From an uncultured Planctomycetaceae bacterium (GTDB lineage: Bacteria > Planctomycetota > Planctomycetia > Pirellulales > Pirellulaceae), in assembly GCA_937904535.1 (NCBI GenBank), contig CALELC010000644.1, positions 1-7,283 of the forward strand: a stretch of DNA of 7,283 nucleotides. Direction: 5' to 3'. The position numbers and the translations under genes were made by a program. Numbering within the stretch: the first letter of the stretch is position 1; every line of letters begins with the position of its first letter. Positions 5,828 through 7,283 of the stretch are shown one piece after another. The notes under the pieces were generated by a model. The model worked only from the letters and a program-made list of their open reading frames with translations, did not search any database and was not told the DNA's origin.

Positions 5828-7270
5828 CTAAGCGAATAGATCGCTGACGACGCGTCCATGGACGTCGGTCAGTCTGAAATTGCGGCCGCTGTAGTGATAG
5901 GTCAGCTGCGTGTGGTCGATCCCCAGCAGGTTCAGGATCGTGGCGTGCAGGTCATGGACGTGCACCCGATTTTCGATCGCATTCATGCCGAATTCGTCGG
6001 TCGCCCCGTACGTCAGCCCGCCGCGAATGCCGCCGCCGGCCATCAGCATCGAAAACCCGGTGGCATGGTGGTCTCGTCCCGGTTCGCCTGATTTGACCGG
6101 CTCCGCGTACGGCGTCCGGCCAAACTCTCCGCCCCAGATCACCAGCGTATCGTCGAGCATCCCCCGCTGTTTCAGATCTTGCAGCAGCGCGGCAGTCGCC
6201 CGGTCGCTGTCAGCGCACAACGTCCGATGTTGTTGGTCATTGTTCGCATGGCTATCCCACGGCTGATTGTTACCGGGAGACAGATAGTAGACCTGAATGA
6301 ACCGGACTCCACGCTCTGCTAAACGCCGCGCTAGCAGGCAGGACTTGCCAAAGTTGGTGTCCCCATACATTTCCTGTGTCGCGGCCGTCTCGCGGCTGAT
6401 GTCAAAGGCCTCGGCCGCTTCGCTTTGCATTCGGAAAGCGGTTTCCATCGCCTGAATCTGAGCTTCCAGCGCTCCGTCGTCCTCACGCTGCGCCTGATGC
6501 AGGCGATTGAGCGATTGCATCAAATCCAGTTGTCGCCGCTGTTGCGCACGCTCGAGTGTCGGATGACGCAGATGTGCCACGAGTTTGTCGACGGCAAATT
6601 CCGCAGTGTTTAGGGCCGTCCCCTGATGTTCGCCTGGCAAGAAGGAACTGCTCCAGAGCGCAGGTCCGACGACCGGACGCCGCGGCGCCAGCACGACGAA
6701 CGAGGGCAAGTTCTCGTTGTCGTTTCCCAATCCATAAGACACCCACGAACCGAGCGATGGACGAATCGGTTGTTGGTTCCCGGAGTTCATCATCAACAGC
6801 CCCGGTTCATGATTGGGGTTGTCGGTGTGCATCGAGCGGATGACGCACAGGTCATCAGCACAACGCGCTAGTTGGGGAAACAGTTCGCTCATCACCACTC
6901 CGCTTTCGCCCTGTGGGGCAAAACTGAAGGGCGATGGAAGATAACCGCCTTTGACTTTCCGCTCGGTTTTATCGGCCGGTTCTTCGCCGGCGTGCTTGGC
7001 AAGTAACGGTTTGGGATCGAACGTATCAACGTGCGATGGGCCACCGTTCATGAACAAAAAGATGACCCGCCGCGCACGCGGTGGGACGTGCAATTCCCGT
7101 AGCACGCCCGGCCGGCCTGTGCTGGCTGGGGCTTGCGCGTCGCTCGCACCGGCTGTCAGCCCCCCTGCGGACTGCAAGGCTCCGGCTAGACCGAGCATCC
7201 CGAACCCGCCGGAACAGCGGGCGAGCATTTGGCGGCGAGTGCAAAACGAGCGGCCGAGAAAGGAATCCAT
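5828..7270 (-). CDS. Tat-exported DUF1501 (sulfatase-like, alkaline phosphatase superfamily) protein
   Basis: This is a complete 480-residue DUF1501 protein. The N-terminus has a twin-arginine motif (TRRQML, Arg12-Arg13) followed by a Gly/Ala/Leu-rich hydrophobic stretch at about residues 20-33, indicating export by Tat after folding. Characteristic blocks follow in order: FLFMNGGPSHVDTFDPKP (71-88), SMHTDNPNHEPG (146-157), WDSHANND (338-345), GGEFGRTP (380-387), GRDHHATGFSMLMAGGG (398-414) and VHDLHATILNLLG (438-450). The His and Asp residues in these blocks are the likely metal ligands of an alkaline-phosphatase-type site. Substrates are unproven; the family expanded greatly in Planctomycetota. 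These genes are often paired with a DUF1549/DUF1553 cytochrome-type protein gene just upstream. Here the upstream side is cut by the window edge, so the pair cannot be confirmed. The stop is TAG at 5828-5830. The ATG at 7268-7270 is chosen because the Tat motif follows at the normal distance. The Shine-Dalgarno is weak: only a GAG 8 nt upstream. Confidence 0.92.
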   Translation of the reverse strand: MDSFLGRSFCTRRQMLARCSGGFGMLGLAGALQSAGGLTAGASDAQAPASTGRPGVLRELHVPPRARRVIFLFMNGGPSHVDTFDPKPLLAKHAGEEPADKTERKVKGGYLPSPFSFAPQGESGVVMSELFPQLARCADDLCVIRSMHTDNPNHEPGLLMMNSGNQQPIRPSLGSWVSYGLGNDNENLPSFVVLAPRRPVVGPALWSSSFLPGEHQGTALNTAEFAVDKLVAHLRHPTLERAQQRRQLDLMQSLNRLHQAQREDDGALEAQIQAMETAFRMQSEAAEAFDISRETAATQEMYGDTNFGKSCLLARRLAERGVRFIQVYYLSPGNNQPWDSHANNDQQHRTLCADSDRATAALLQDLKQRGMLDDTLVIWGGEFGRTPYAEPVKSGEPGRDHHATGFSMLMAGGGIRGGLTYGATDEFGMNAIENRVHVHDLHATILNLLGIDHTQLTYHYSGRNFRLTDVHGRVVSDLFA

Positions 7271-7283
7271 TTTTTAGACTCGC
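7271..7283 (-). other. Upstream edge of the DUF1501 gene, possible end of a preceding gene
   Basis: The minus strand reads GCGAGTCTAAAAA before the ATG. A TAA triplet lies 3 nt before the start and could be the stop codon of a tightly spaced upstream gene such as the usual DUF1553 partner. Thirteen bases cannot settle this. Confidence 0.2.

Noticed and set aside
1..7283. Mobile elements, CRISPR arrays, tRNA or rRNA genes, or a defence island
   Set aside because: I saw no spaced direct repeats, transposase or integrase motifs, tRNA-like cloverleaf or defence-gene partners. The caspase-like gene is exported and alone, unlike effector caspases of known anti-phage systems.

Overview
The window looks like a stretch of chromosome from a member of the Planctomycetota, probably a Pirellulaceae/Rhodopirellula-like organism. 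The basis is a moderately GC-rich sequence and a DUF1501 protein with a Tat signal. These sit next to an exported caspase-like protein and an exported DUF4139 protein with a Gly/Met tail, a mix I associate with that phylum. The taxonomic call is an inference from gene content; no rRNA or other marker is present.

Layout, left to right. Positions 1-62 probably hold the last codons of a plus-strand gene. Next come two minus-strand genes: a small multi-pass membrane protein of unknown function (112-585) and a secreted clan CD (caspase/legumain-type) cysteine peptidase homologue with an EF-hand loop (725-2410). A 289-bp divergent region (2411-2699) separates the latter from a plus-strand gene for a protein made of two ferritin-like DUF892 (YciE/YciF) domains (2700-3668). 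That gene converges on a minus-strand gene for an exported DUF4140/DUF4139 ('mucoidy inhibitor A') family protein (3721-5703). The convergence point carries a perfect 12-bp hairpin that overlaps the end of the DUF4139 gene. A 124-bp spacer with a promoter-like element precedes it. The window ends with a complete Tat-exported DUF1501 protein (5828-7270), whose usual DUF1549/DUF1553 partner, if present, would lie beyond the right edge.

Three of the five complete products are predicted to be exported and a fourth to be in the membrane, so this is mainly a cell-envelope neighbourhood. I see no strong evidence that the genes form one pathway: orientations alternate and the gaps are 52-289 bp. I found no mobile element, tRNA, rRNA, CRISPR array or phage gene.

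The most notable points are: a gap-free 160-residue internal duplication in the DUF892 protein, whose second copy has lost most of the predicted metal-ligand glutamates; the intact EF-hand loop just after the catalytic cysteine of the caspase-like protein; the GroEL-like Met/Gly tail of the DUF4139 protein; and similar TATACT boxes at similar distances upstream of two minus-strand genes. None of these proves a new system. The first two are the best leads.
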